Assembly: GCA_963693285.1 (NCBI GenBank)
Contig: OY848922.1
Span: 7,676,923 to 7,740,922 of the forward strand
Length of the DNA stretch: 64,000 nucleotides
Direction of reading: 5' to 3'
DNA from: Xestospongia muta
Lineage: Eukaryota > Porifera > Demospongiae > Haplosclerida > Petrosiidae
A program made the translations under genes and the position numbers. Below the pieces are notes generated by a model. That model ran no database searches. It was not told the DNA's origin and saw only the letters and a list, made by a program, of their open reading frames with translations. Positions 1-12,668 of the stretch are shown piece after piece; within the stretch, counting starts at the first letter, position 1, and every line of letters begins with the position of its first letter.

Positions 1-810
1 CTTTACTGAAGACTATTTCCAGCCTGATATAGTTGTTGCTGCTAGTCTAGGGTTATCTAAAAAAACGAAACTAAAATTTGATGCTATCCAACAATCTTCA
101 AGAGACCAGTTAATGAAGATCAAACTAAGGAGGCATCAGATTTAAAGAAGTCTAAATCAACAAATAGACATGAACATTACAAAAGAAGAGAGAATTTGAA
201 GGTATATATATATAAGAGCTATCACTACTGGATTATAACTGTTTGAATTGATTTAGGTTGTGAAAATGCTAGTAGATGCATCAGATGAAGAGTCCAATTA
301 GGCTAATAATGAGAGTGAGTCCAGTATGGCTACAGATGAAGAATAGCTCAACTAAGAGTGGCACATTCGAATTTACCTGAAGAACCTGGATATGAATCAT
401 GTTCATTTGTATCAGATCTTCTACCAGGCATGTTTTAAAGTGTATACTTCTACAGATTTTGTTCATATTGTACTTCCATTGCAATAGTACTATCAATCAG
501 TAAGGAAAAGCAAAAAATGAAATTGAAAGGTATGTAATTTCAGTTATGTTAAAGCTGTCATGACATGTTAATGTTAGGCTGTCAGACAACTAATGTCAAT
601 CTACTGAAACATAAACAATGTCTATGTACTGTCATATATCTGTACAATGTAACCTTTTAATTGATGATAAGAAAAGTACTGAATCAGAATCACTCAATAC
701 ACGCACTTATAAATTCAAAATCAGATGAATCATTATATCATTTATCAATTGTAGAGTAAGTATAATATAAATGCTTGTATGTAAAGTGTCCAGTATAATG
801 GCATGATCTT
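1..810. other. Intergenic/relic DNA with a short open segment
   Basis: No complete gene is visible. On the plus strand an open segment enters from the window edge and ends at a TAA at 143-145 (about 47 codons). It could be the end of an exon or a decayed element; I do not recognise it. The following 600 bases are broken by stops in all frames and carry no recognisable domain or RNA gene. Confidence 0.25.
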
Positions 811-1067
811 TGAAGACAAATAACACTCACTCATTAATAGCTAATGGTAAAGTTGTAGACCCATATTCTTGTCGGTATTGTAATATGCAGTTTGTAATGT
901 CAACACATTCAAGCAAACAGCATGCAATCCTGGATGGCCAGTAATACATAGGAGTTCAGGTATCTCAGCTTCTTCCATTTTATCATTCATTTTCATAATT
1001 TCCTGACAGCAAATGCACTCCTTTGAAATACTCATGATTACACAGTGGCTACATGCACACCTATAAT

Positions 1068-1133
<66 letters not shown>

Positions 1134-1354
1134 CAAACGTTATTCCTCATCTATTTTCATACCAATTAAAGTTTAAAAGTCTTTCTGAGGACAGTTCTCT
1201 TCACTACTACTAGTTTACTGGATGGTTGGCTATAACTTGGTTCATATAAATAACGTAAAACAATACCAGCAAAAGTATCTTCATCTTGAATATTCATCCT
1301 GCATTGGCCTTGAATATTGTTCAGATCCACTAGTTTCTTTATTAGCAAGCACAT
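811..1354 (-). pseudogene. P2RX7_C-like domain gene fragment (probable pseudogene)
   Basis: On the minus strand, 1062 to about 841 encodes a stretch with the signature of the P2X7-receptor intracellular (P2RX7_C) domain that is abundant in cnidarian and sponge genomes: a leading C-x-C-x-x-C, then ECICCQE, CITGHPG, AVCLN and an AYY segment. After AYY the expected Y-R-Q-E-Y-G reading continues only after a one-base frame change near 877, so this copy looks broken. An acceptor-like AG lies just upstream at about 1063, then a 60 bp TA repeat. A further open segment at 1354-1166 contains YLYEPSYSQPS, resembling the N-terminal FEP/YEP region of these proteins. The diagnostic R-W-C-W-G end was not found below 811. 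The family assignment is from memory of the motif. Confidence 0.5.
1072..1131. repeat. (TA)n microsatellite
   Basis: About 30 uninterrupted TA units, lying between the two P2RX7_C-like exon candidates. Confidence 0.95.
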
Positions 1355-1654
1355 CCATCTCTATAACAGATGTGAAAGTACGAATTGCATGTGTTCAACT
1401 GTTCATCGTTCATCTTGTGATGTCATAATGCGTTTGCCGATTTTGCTGCTTAAACAGGAAGAAGATGGCTGACTTGTGATCGAGCAAGGTTTGACTTTGT
1501 TTTATTTCAAAATAAAGTTCCATTTCAAGAAAACAAGTAAGGTTTACATGTTATCATATTATTATTTAACGAATAACCAAGTTTCAAAAATTTCAAAATA
1601 CGCATTTCAGTTACCCTTTAATGTCTTGCTCATTAACGGTTTCTATCTTTTCAA
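1355..1654. other. Non-coding stretch
   Basis: No gene, RNA gene or repeat recognised. The open frames here have no codon structure or motif I can support. Confidence 0.4.
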
Positions 1655-1800
1655 GATTGTTAATCATGCCTCTATCATCATTCATGGCATTTTCATGATC
1701 TATTAGATACAAATTAGAAGACATTTTTTACTAATATTCACTTATACCTGACGTCTAATCATCATCAATAGCTTGGAATGCAGTGTCAATAGTTTCAGCA
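1655..1800 (-). pseudogene. Short-chain-collagen-like pseudogene relic (exon 2 / intron 2 / start of exon 3)
   Basis: Read on the minus strand, 1794-1748 is nearly the same as exon 2 of the family genes at 15.3, 19.7 and 24.0 kb (the segment encoding T-I-D-x-A-F-Q-A-I-D-D), with donor-like and acceptor-like ends. It is followed by a short intron-like stretch and then 1716-1682, matching the beginning of exon 3 (E-N-A-M). The rest of the domain is missing and a MITE sits directly at the 5' side, so this is a truncated decayed copy. Confidence 0.7.
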
Positions 1801-1807
1801 AAAACGA

Positions 1808-1950
1808 GGGTGCTTCTTGGTGTAACTTGTATGATGATAACATCACTATGTGTCTTGTTTAGGGTTTAGGAAGTTATCATATATGATGACATCACTACGT
1901 TTCATTTCATTATGATGTCATCATAGTCAAGTTACACCAAGAACCACCCA
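1808..1950. mobile_element. MITE with ~35 bp terminal inverted repeats
   Basis: The left end GGGTGCTTCTTGGTGTAACT and the reverse complement of the right end (TGGGTGGTTCTTGGTGTAAC) match, and the similarity continues inward through TGATGA(T)AACATCA-like sequence. The element is ~143 bp and non-coding. A related piece (cttggtctaacttgac, then gatgacatcactatgtgtc) sits inside the broken WDPCP copy near 58.77-58.88 kb. The superfamily is not assigned. Confidence 0.7.
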
Positions 1951-3114
1951 AAAAATGACATTAGTAGACAATTATAACAATAGCATTAGCTGCAGCATCA
2001 GAGGTTTGTTTCAGAGATCCTCGAGTCCATTTATGCCTGCTGAGTTCCTCAAAATAGTCATAGATATTTGCAGCAACTTTCTTTGTTTATGACCTCAGTC
2101 TTTTTTCCCTTTTGGCATCTTCACGAACACAAGAGAAAAGATGGTGTGTTCAAATGACATACACATGAACAAATAATGAATAAAATTAAAATGTGTTTCA
2201 GAGCTAATTGCATACAATAGGAGAGGAAAATACTTCACCTTATATATTGCATGTATATGACACTTTTTTAATAAATGGCTCTTCTCAACTCAGACAAACT
2301 ATAATTACTATTTGGTGCATACCAAACAAATGTCTTTTAATAGAATTGCTGCTCAGGAATCTTGTGATTTGGGTGTATACAATATAGATTCTCAATGTAT
2401 TTCATTTCTAAGAAGTCATTGGGTTATATGAACTGAGCAAGTAGGACTGTCTTATAATCAATTCTGTAGCAAACGCCTTTAACATATACCCAAAATTCAT
2501 GAAAATTCCAACATCCTAAAGTAAGATATTAAAATTTCATGACACTTAACTACATAATAGTCAATTAATGATGACAGCAATGATATCTGTCTTATTACAT
2601 TGCAATGTAAATGACATGGGTTAAATTAACCTTTCCATTTTTCAGTGATTATATAATATACAAATAAATGAAAAAGGTTTCTATTGGAGCAATCTAATTG
2701 GTCAATTGACATCATAATTGTTATGTTCTATGACAAAATACATTAGTTGACAGCCAAAAGTAGGAGGAATTACATGTATAAATTACTACATCATGTAAAT
2801 TTTAACTTTATAGTTAATTGACTTATTGAGATATCAATTTTTAGCTTTCTTGGAAATCTCTCTTGCAATGATTACATTTCTTCTCATATATAGGAAGTTC
2901 ATAGCAAGTACATAGTGATCTGACTAATATTTTAGGACTTGATTTTTAATTTGTGTCTACCTCAATTGGTGTTGCTGATGACATTCATGTTCATGTTCTT
3001 CATTTAAAGCTAAGATGCTGTTATAATATGATGACAGTAACATGAAAGGTAGCAAGAATTAAGGAAAATTGGAAGACTATTAATGCATCAATTTTATTTA
3101 ATTTTAGTAATCGA
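1951..3114. other. Non-coding, repeat-bearing interval
   Basis: Holds a ~100 bp segment (2101-2199) repeated at 4441-4540, and at 2675-2775 a copy of the dispersed repeat that begins ttctattggagcaatctaat and also flanks the collagen-like genes (17.64, 21.59, 25.90 and 27.77 kb; inverted at 13.0 kb). No coding signal is seen. Confidence 0.55.
2101..2199 (+). repeat. Direct repeat, copy 1 of 2
   Basis: About 100 bp starting near tttggcatcttcacgaacac, over 90% identical to 4441-4540. Both copies lie in the zone of decayed collagen-like gene relics, so they probably mark an older duplication. Confidence 0.85.
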
Positions 3115-3228
3115 AGTCAAGGCTGAGTCCGTCATGTAGGACAAGATGTCTTTAACTGGTATCATAAGTTTAGTGGATTTCTTAGGAACAAAACAAACTG
3201 CACAAGGAACATTGTAATCATAATCAGT
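3115..3228 (-). pseudogene. Short-chain-collagen-like pseudogene relic (middle of domain)
   Basis: The minus-strand sequence matches the central part of exon 3 of the genes at 26.3 and 28.4 kb (the VPCAVCF ... K-S-T-K-L-M-I-P-A-K-T-S-C-P region) with nucleotide identity around 90% over ~100 bases. Both flanks diverge abruptly. It may belong with the 5' relic at 4.6-4.9 kb as one exploded copy. Confidence 0.75.
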
Positions 3229-4440
3229 CAAATTTCTTAAAGTAATAATTAGAGCTCAAATTGAATCTAGTCTATTGAGCTAGACCCTTCTTTTTTTCGC
3301 ACACATCAGAGGATGGTCTATTTAGATAGATGTAACTGACAAACATTAAACACCTTCAAGAAGCCCTTGGCTCTAGAAAAGCATTAATCATTCCCATCTG
3401 ACTTGTAGTTTATTCATTCCTTTTATTTCAGCTTATTCCCTATGCCTAGTAAAGCTAGCCTACATCCTGTGATGTAGCTAATTTGACCAAGTTTGGAAAT
3501 CTGCACTTCTGATACAGAAAATTAGAGGAAGTTGGTGATTAATGTAAACACCATTCATTTTAATTATACTGAAGCAAATATTTCATTAAAATACAATTTT
3601 GAATACCCAATCAAACATAGTTTTTTATTGTCTGGCACATGTATTTTGTACCATATGTTATGTGTGCATGTCCATCACTTTGCTTTACCTAGATTGGGTT
3701 TATTGTATGTATCTGTATCTGTATCTGTATCTGCCCATAACACAAGCAATGATAGCAGTGTCCTTGAGCACATGCCCTGAACAAATGACAGAGAGGAGGG
3801 CTACGTTGTCTCATTAGAACTGCTACAACAATGACTGTGCCTCATGGGGTCTCCTTTTCTTAGAAAAGACCTTCCACACGGACAGGGATAATCATTATTT
3901 CTATCAGTATATAGAAACAGGTCTACCACATTAATAATGAGCCTGATAGGCATAGCATGTCAAATGGTCCTAAGATTATTTTTCTTAGAATAAACAGACA
4001 AACATTGACTAATTTACTCGACCATGACAATGTGAGCACAACATTATTATATTAAGAACAGTCTATGTTCTTAACAGCTGCAATTACTACAAATACTATA
4101 TATAGAGTTATAGTAATGGAGAATTCTGTCATATTATAATATATAACTTTGAGATGTATCGTTCCCAGTATTTCCTAGAAGGGTGGTTTACTTGGAATTG
4201 TATACATAGTTTCAGTGGTCACAAAGCAGCTATATAGTATGTAATCATTTATGTTAATTAATGCTGTCTACAGTGTGTGTTTTTAATATCACTTGATACT
4301 TAGAAATGTTGAAATCAGTCATCATTTGATTCTGACATGTTTTTTAAAAATATTCAGTGTTTTCTATTAATACATTTAAATGATCATCATTACATAGGCA
4401 GTGCTATTATTATTAATCATAAATATTGTTATAAATCAGT
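3229..4440. other. Non-coding repeat-bearing flank
   Basis: Contains family-flank repeats: 3285-3430 (acacatcagaggatggtctattt...) recurs near 8.87, 16.87, 20.81 and 25.12 kb. 3990-4230 (agacaaacattgactaattt...) recurs near 9.52, 10.43, 17.01, 20.94 and 25.25 kb. A short (TGTATC)n tract lies at 3704-3732. No supported gene. Confidence 0.5.
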
Positions 4441-4540
4441 TTTTTTTCTCTTTGGCATCTTCACGAACACGAGAGAGAAAAGATGGTGTGTTCGCATGAC
4501 ATACACATAAACAAATAATGAATAAAATTAAAATGTGTTT
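4441..4540 (+). repeat. Direct repeat, copy 2 of 2
   Basis: Matches 2101-2199; see that entry. Confidence 0.85.
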
Positions 4541-4624
4541 GAGCATTAGGAGGCTCATCATCTTTTCCTATCTACATAAAGAAAACAAAGATCTCAACTT
4601 TACCAGATAGTTAAGTGTACCTTT

Positions 4625-4925
4625 GTGAACATCCATGGCATTTTCAGCACCTAGTAGTAAGTATAATATAATATAATTTTGTTAATATGCACACAACCTG
4701 TTCCTGGTCACCATTATCAACACATTGGAACATATGTTCTGTAAGCCTTCTGCAACTTCTGCAAAATGACATTAAAACTAATGATCATTACGCCAATAAT
4801 TCATGCATATAACAGATGGAGTGCTAAAGTCACATTACACATAAGACATAAAAAACGGAAAAAAAAGATAGTCTTCATTTTATTGCTAGAAATCAATAGC
4901 TTTCTTAACAGTAAAACTGCTGGAG
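4625..4925 (-). pseudogene. Short-chain-collagen-like pseudogene relic (5' exons)
   Basis: On the minus strand the region aligns in order with the 5' part of the gene at 6.6-7.5 kb: a signal-peptide exon (start codon complement near 4890), an acceptor-like tttgcag before a degraded exon 2 (about 4750-4690), and the E-N-A-M start of exon 3 (near 4640). Base changes have removed the hydrophobic run of the signal peptide and the frame is lost. The upstream leader (aacagtaaaactgctggaga) is well conserved. Confidence 0.75.
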
Positions 4926-6634
4926 ATGAGAGAAAAAGAGCTTTTCTTATAATGCAGCATATTCTCAGGCTTGATTACATATGACGTCATCCATAGCACA
5001 TGTATGCTTTCTCAAAATTAGCTACATAAACTTAATTAGTGGATTAAAAAGTAATTAATTAATTAATTAATTAATCGATTAAAGTTTGCCTAGAAATTAA
5101 ATAAAATTGATTTTCATTGTAAATATTAAGAAGAAGTGAATCATTATCAAATCTAATTTAGGACTAAAGAAATATCCTTTATAAATAAAATATATAACAT
5201 ATAACCATATAACCATATTATCAGTATAGTTGAGCTCCATATATCTGCTATAGATTTCTATAAGTGTACAATAGTAAATTGCCTTTTAAACTGTAGCCAA
5301 GTACAATTGTAATACAATTATTATTAGTATTATTGTAATTGTTATTCTTTTCAATATATTTTGTAGACATAAATGCAAACTAAGTGACGTGAAGACAGCT
5401 AATAAATAAAAAGTCAATAAATAAATTAAATTGAATAATAAATTAAATAGTCAATTTAATTTGAGATGTCTAAGCTAATATGAATAATTCTGTACATAGG
5501 ACCACGTGTGGAATAGGAACATGTCATGTTTTCTTCTAGTTTCAATAAACCATAAAACAAACACATTAATTTATATTTATTTGTACGTGAAGTTCTAGTG
5601 AGTGTAACTTGGTAATGCTAAATCCTTTTTTGTCATTTTTACTATTTGGAATTGCTCATATTATGTATTCCAGCAAATGATCATGACTTCTTTGAAGCAC
5701 AACATGCATGAAGAAAGTTAACTTTTTTTCTATGACTTAAAATACAAATCATGATAAAATTATTACACTTGCTTTGCTTTGATCTAAGAGTATTTTGAAT
5801 CAAATGTTATGTTTGTTTCATTTTATTCTATTGTTTTAACAGAATGACTAACAAGGACCAATAAAGTAACACACACATGTACATAGACACCTATCATGAC
5901 AATGTTAAGTGTTTTCATAAATGTCTGTACCGGACTATAGTGCTTAAATTTGAATTTAATATTTAACATACACAACTATATTCAACTGTAATACTCCAAG
6001 GTGGTGTCACATAGCTATCATATAGATTGAAATTATTTATTGATTATAGTGACTATCTTTTTATGTTGGTATAGCCAACTACTGCAATATACTAAACAGA
6101 ATATACTAGTAGTAGACAACCTAGTATATAATTATTATGCTGTATTAACCTGACTATTTACTATATATGCTAGTAAAGAAGTTCACATTATATTGCACTA
6201 CACTAATCAAAGCAACTTATATTTGATCACTAAAAAGTATAATCCCAGTATATATTATCTCATGGTTGAGTAATTGATAGTAGCATCTTACTAGTCTATC
6301 TACTGACAAACTGAATTTGGTTTGAGTTAGTAGGTATATAGACAGATTGTATCATTATAATAATAGTACTAACTGAATGAACCAGTTCCATAACTGTTGT
6401 GATTTTTGCATATATGTATTGCGATCACTTTATATATATATCTTAATAACATAACTCCCTAATATATTGCGACTATGTATACGTATCGTCATCACTCTTC
6501 CATATCCATTAATTGAAATTACTACAAAAATTGAAAATCAAAAAAGTATTTCCTTCTACTAGCAAAAACAAAAAAAATGTAGACCTAAAAAATACTGTTC
6601 AAGGTTTGGATTTGAGTTCGGATGTTGGATCTGA
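4926..6634. other. Intergenic with old duplicated flank sequence
   Basis: A (TAAT)n tract lies at 5051-5074. The stretch 5090-5620 is related to 11.09-11.56 kb in the same orientation and to 17.82-18.20 and 21.77-22.13 kb in inverted orientation, so it is part of the repeated flanks of the collagen-like cluster. No gene is seen. Confidence 0.5.
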
Positions 6635-7541
6635 TCATTTAGTGCATACTGCACAAGTAATAGCTCTCTTGGCGATGTACGGACCACATGGAAGGCCATG
6701 GCCACAAACTGCCTCTATGAAATAGAACAGAGCACCATTTGTATCTTTTGCACTTCCAGCAATAACGTCAGGATAATAATCGACACATTCATATTGCTTG
6801 TTGGCGTAGTGGTCACGGTATTCTGCCATCAAGTATCCATAGTACTCTCGAGTCCATGACTTAGGACAAGATACTTTAGCTGGTATTACAAGTTTATTCG
6901 ATCTCTTAGCAACGAAGCAAACTGCACAAGGAACATTGTAGTTATGCGTAGTTTTGCCGAATATCTTGTTGTTAGATTCGTATTCAGCTCCGTATAGAAA
7001 AGACGCCCAAGTGGGTCTAATAGAACTTAAATACTGAGGATCCTTTGGGAGGCAAAGATAGTTGGCTCCATTTCCCTTTTGATTGTACCAACCACCACCA
7101 ACATAACCTCCATAAACAAGCTCAGCTCCTTTTGGACAAGTCATCTTGCCCCATCTTGTATAAGTAACACCACCACCATAGCTATCAGGAGTGATTGTGA
7201 GTATTATATCTTTACCAGGTGTGAGTTTGATGTGAATATCTTGCTTATTAACTTTTTCCTCTTGATTGCTAAGATTATCTTCATCAACTTCCATGGCATT
7301 TTCAAAATCTATTGGATACAAAATTGGACATTTTTACTAATAATATGCACACATACCTGTTATTCCTGTGTTACTATCATCATCAGCAGGTTGAGATGCA
7401 GTTTCAATATTTTCTACAGTTTCTGCAAAAATGACACAAAAATAGATAATTATGACAATAACATTAATATATACCAGATGGAGTGCTGAAGGTCACATCC
7501 ATGAAAAGTATAAGAAATGAAAGAAACAGGATAGTCTTCAT
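6635..7541 (-). CDS. Spongin short-chain collagen / collagen-IV NC1-like secreted protein, gene 1
   Basis: Three exons join in frame: 7541-7475, 7422-7357 and 7308-6635 (all introns phase 1, GT-AG, 52 and 48 nt), giving 268 aa. Residues 1 to about 20 form a clear signal peptide (MKTILFLSFLILF core). Residues ~21-70 are an acidic linker. From about residue 89 to the end runs the domain of sponge 'short-chain collagen C4-like' proteins: GGGVTYTRWGK, ANYLCLPKDPQYL, YGAEYE, VPCAVCF, SCPKSWTREYYGYLM, ECVDYYPDVI, NGALFYFIEAVC, LPCGPY and C-terminal CAVCTK. In the family this domain is homologous to the collagen IV NC1 domain and assembles extracellular collagens. Here there is no Gly-X-Y repeat, so the protein is a free secreted domain whose role is unknown. 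It is the most diverged intact member of the array. Confidence 0.9.
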
Positions 7542-7603
7542 TTTATTGCTGGAGATCAGTAGCTTTCTTAACAGTAAAACTGCTGGAGATGAGAGGAGAG
7601 CTC

Positions 7604-7613
7604 TTTTTATAAA
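7604..7613 (-). promoter_or_regulatory. TATA box of gene 1
   Basis: CTTTATAAAA on the minus strand, 63-72 nt upstream of the start codon at 7541. It is at the same relative place as in genes 2-4. Confidence 0.6.
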
Positions 7614-8503
7614 GCATTTTACTCTCATGATGACTACATATGACATGATATAGCACATATATGTTTTCTTAAAGTAGGAAATTTGTTATTATATAAACTT
7701 TGCAGACTATTATATGTAACTATGTCTAATAGAAAAATCTGTAGCTATATCAATATAGTAATAGATATAGAGATGACTGAATAGTGGAAGGATGTTGTAC
7801 AACATGATCAATGCATAATAATCCAAATAAATATAGTAATACTGAAAACAATATAGTGTTGCTTGTAGTAATAGGACAGAGCAGTAGTATCAGTTCTATG
7901 TAGCCGTTGTAAGTAATTGATATTCAGTTAACTAAGGCACATTTTAACATTCTGCTGTGTGTTTTAATAGTTTTCCATCTTTTAACTTCAGTTTGGTGGT
8001 AAAAGATAAGAGTGCTATTACGATAGGTAATTGCTCAATGTTGTGGTACTGTGGGTTCTTCTTTATTGATATTGTTATTTTAGTTTCAATTATTGATGAA
8101 GCATCAAATTCACAATGAATTACATGTCCTCAGTAATAAGTTACCCTCAATGCATGCATGGTATCCTATCCTAATATAGAAAAATGTTTCACACACAAAT
8201 AAACAACACAACTAAATGACCACGCCCATGAATTTGTTAGTTATCCTAAAAGTGAAGTCGCCATTTGTACTGACTACAGTAGAGCCCAATGAAGTATATG
8301 CTGTACCATTTAATGTCCTCTTTACTGTTGTACTGTGTATGTGTCCAAGAGATATTGAGTATGTTGATTCAATTAATGTACTATATGTATTATGTACATG
8401 TTATAGATGTGTATACATGTTAGGTATTTGTATACTGGGGTCATTTGGTCACATTATACATATACATTGAGTGCTGGTATATAATGACTGCTGTGTACTA
8501 GTA

Positions 8504-8505
<2 letters not shown>

Positions 8506-8537
<32 letters not shown>
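8506..8537. repeat. (TC)n microsatellite
   Basis: Sixteen uninterrupted TC units in non-coding DNA. Confidence 0.95.
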
Positions 8538-8541
<4 letters not shown>

Positions 8542-9672
8542 GTGAGGGCAGTTGGCCCAGATTTACTTGGCAAGTACTCAAGCTAAATGAAGATGCTATA
8601 GACACTGAATGTACCTCCATAACAAAGCATGTATTTTGTTACCTAGATTATCATTGAGCAGGAATCTTACAAGAGTCAAAAGGGTTTACTAGAAAGTAGC
8701 TTCCTTCATCGTATATCCCATGTGTATACACCAGCTGTTCTACAAAATTATGTTGTACTCTCATTGTCATGGTCTAGTAAATTAGTCAATCTTTGTCTGT
8801 TTATTCCAAGAAAAATAATCTTAGGACTACTATTGAGCTAGACCCTCCTCTTAGTTTCTTACACATCAGAGGATAGTCTATTTTGATAGATGCAACTGAA
8901 AAACCTTGAACACCTTCAAGAACCCATTGGCTCTAAAAAAGCATTAATCATTCTCCTCTGACTTATAGTTTATTCATTGCTTTCATATCACCTTATTCCA
9001 TATGTCTAGTAATGCTAGCCTTTGTCATGTGATGGCGATTAATTTCATAGGATAGTCTCAAGATCCAAAATTTGACTATAAAAAATAATTTGCCATAATC
9101 TATAATCAATAGTAAATATTTAGAAAACATACAGTAATCGTTTTGTGTCCTTTTTTTTAGGATGGATCACTCACTCCATTTACCTTTAAACAAGGAGATA
9201 CATAGGAACTTCATCTCCTTGACCTATCAAAACCACCTCCATTGATATTTACTCTGAGGTACTTCACATTATTAAAAAGTAATTTATTTTTGTACTGTGT
9301 TAAATAAACACGTATAGCATTCTGGAGTGTCACACCTCAATACCCAATCAAACATAGTTTTATATTGTCTGAGACATTTGTACCATATGTTATGTGTGCA
9401 TATCCATCACTTTGCTTTACCTAGATTGGGTTTATTGTATGTATATAGAAACAGGTCTACCACATTAATAATGAGCCTTATAGGCATAGCATGTTAAGTG
9501 GTCCTAAGATTATTTTTCTAAGAATAAACAGACAAAGATTGACTAATTTACTAGACCATGACAATGAGAGTACAACATAATTATATTAAGAAGAGTCTAT
9601 GTTCTTAACAGCTGCAGGTATTACACACACTATATATATATAATGCTATAGTAATGGAGAATTCTGTATAGG

Positions 9673-10905
9673 TGCGAGTGAGATAACCACTGACATTCAT
9701 CTCTTTTAAGGCTACTAATTCAATTGAAATACTTTTGGTAGTAGGTCAGTAGGTCAAAGGTTTGATTATCACATATCAACAGCTAGATATAATATTAACA
9801 TTATTTGCAGCTGTGATTTATTAAGTCATATAGACAGGAGATAACCACTGACATTCATGTGGATGCTCTCTTTTAAGGCTACTTACTCTATTATAGTAAT
9901 TTTTGTCAGAGGCCAAAGGTTTAGTTTACAACTGTTATCATAGCAACAACTATTATTAACATTAATTAACCTTGCTGTGCGTGAGTGAGGTCAAGGGTTT
10001 AGTTATCATAACAACAACTAGGTATAATATTAACATTAATTACTGTTTAAGAAAGTCATTTTTGATTAGGAGCTATTACAGTTTTGTTGATTAAACACTA
10101 CTATCACTATTTTAAAATTTTTACTATTATGATGTCACTTTTCTGGGTGTAGCTCTCACTCGAGCACGTGAAGGATATGACTTGTGTTTCTACTGAGCTC
10201 TTGTTTGACATCATGATTCTTGAACATTTTAAATATCCATTTTCTTTTAAAAAGATCACTGCTGCCTCAGGCATAGTACATTTTGCAGACTTAATATAGA
10301 CATAATTTAATATTGCTTATTTATAATTCATTAAGCACTTAATAAAAAGTTCTGACCAAGATAATGTGTGCGGTTAATAACTGTAGGCACCTAACAACCA
10401 GCAAATATGATATATATAGAGATGAGGTAGTAGGTTAAACAGATAAACATAGACTGGAACATAACAATCTGAGTACAGCATGATTATATTAATGAGAGTC
10501 ACGTTCTTAGCAGCTGCAATTACTACATACACTTTTTTAATATTATAGTAATGGAGAATCTGTCATATATTACAATAATAACTTTGATATGTATAGTTGT
10601 CATTATTTCCTAAAAGCTTGGTGGTTTCCTTGGGATTACATACATGGTTTCAGTGGTAAAAACAATTTAATTATACTGAAGGGTCAAATAGGAAACTTAT
10701 AGTATCTAACCACTACAGGTCTACATTGCACCTGTTATGTAGTCTGTCATATAGGAAGGAGATAACCACTGACATTCATGTGTATGCTCTCTTTTAAGGC
10801 TACTAATTCAATTGTAGTATTTTTGGTAGTAGGTCAAGGGTTTAGTTTACAACTGTTATCATAGTAACAACTATTATTAACATTAATTAACCTCGCTGTG
10901 CATGA
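9673..10905 (+). repeat. Three dispersed copies of a ~100-150 bp repeat
   Basis: Copies start near 9673, 9835 and 10745, each with ggagataaccactgacattc, then ctcttttaaggctact, then a stretch ending in a palindromic GTTATCATAG(C/T)AAC element (clearest at ~9936 and ~10856). Truncated relatives lie at 17.36 and 21.30 kb. Origin unknown. Confidence 0.7.
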
Positions 10906-12668
10906 GGGCATACTGTAGTCTGTCAGTCTGAACCATTAATAATTTACCATACCTTTAAGCTTGTGGAATATTAAAGGTACATGCACTCTGCACTCTGTAG
11001 TATAGATCTACTCTGCCTACTGCAGTGACGTTAAGCACTTTAGTGGATTTCATTTCTATTTAAAGAAATTATTTTTAATCAATATGATTAAACTTTAGCT
11101 TGAAAATTAAATTTGTTTTAATTGTTATAATATTAAGCACAACTGAAACGTTATCAAATCAATTTTGGGACTGAAAAATATCCCTTATAAATAAAATATA
11201 TAACCATAATATCAGTATAGTAGAGCTTATAAGCATTATATTAGTCAATAACCTCCATGTACCTGCTATAGATTTCCATAACTGTCCAATAGTAAATTAC
11301 TAGCTAAACTGTATCCAACTACAATTGTAATGTACATATTTTTTTCAATGAATTTTGTAGGCATGAATGTAAAGTATGTGACAACAAAATTATCAATTAA
11401 ATTGGATGACTAAACTGATAAGTCTAATAATGACCATGTATGTGAATGGGAACATGTCTTGTTTTTTGTAGTTTTCAATACAAGCTAAAACCATAAAATA
11501 TGCTTATTGTTTTATATTATATTTGTGAAGTTCTAATGAATATAACTTAGTAATGTTAAATATTTTTGTCATTTTTTAAAAATTATAGGTCTAATAAAGA
11601 TTGTTGAAAAGTCTCAGGGAAAGGATTAATAGATAATAAAGATTGTTTTAGAAAATCACCTCATTTTTAATACTTAAGTGATATGAGTGCATTTTGCATT
11701 TGTGATCACAAATGAAAAAAATTCTAGGAATTGATTACAATGAAATACATTGATTATTGCTTGCTATGGAATTGCTCATATCATGTATGGCAACAAATGA
11801 TTATGACTTCTTAGAAGCACAACATGCATGAAGAAAGTCTATGTATTATATAAAACTGTCTTACTAATAACTGTGACATCATTCAGTTCATGAAGTTTAT
11901 TATGAAAATGACTTCTTAGAAGGAAATCCAGAAGTCATTGACACAGCAGCATTTGAGACAAATATATAATATGTTCTTAAAAGCAAGTAATAAGTAAGCA
12001 ACACCAATTCTTATAAAATTCTTAAAATATATGGAGTTAGTATTAATAGTAATTTTCAACTGTCTAGTTTATTCAATTCATGACTACTTGATTTGCATAC
12101 ATGCTTACAAAATACATTTAAAAATATTTTATTATGACTAAGATTATGCTTGGTAATTAACTGTGTTATGTCTTTTTAAAATAATTGTAATACCAATATT
12201 AGATAATATGGAGAATTTAAAACCAAATAGTTATTGATTATGAAAATAGAATTCATTTTGAGCTAAATTACTACTTAATTGAGGACAATTTGAGCTTGAG
12301 TGAGAATAGTCAACTGAGATATTTGTGTAATCTGTTTTTGTCACATTTTCAACATTGAATCTTAAAAATGTAAAAGATAAAGAAACCAACTAATCTCATT
12401 AACTTTAAAGTTTAATATTGGAGTGACAGGATTTCAGAAATGATCCACACAATGTTAGACAGTATAGGCCCATAATGTTATCAAAACAGTTAACATTATA
12501 TAATATTAGTTAACTGTCTATACTGCTAGTCAACGTTATTATTGTACTGCAGTACACATAGTAAAATTATTATGGTTGATCATATTTAAAATAATAAATT
12601 TGTGACCTTGCTCCATAGTATTATAATAAGTATAGGGAACAAACTACTTTATACAGTGGTGGATTACC

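Noticed and set aside
281..496. 71-codon minus-strand frame
   Set aside because: No domain, no start context and no copy elsewhere; likely chance in AT-rich DNA.
7079..7489. 136-codon plus-strand frame
   Set aside because: Antisense shadow of collagen-like gene 1, with no homologous frame kept in the other copies beyond what base identity forces.
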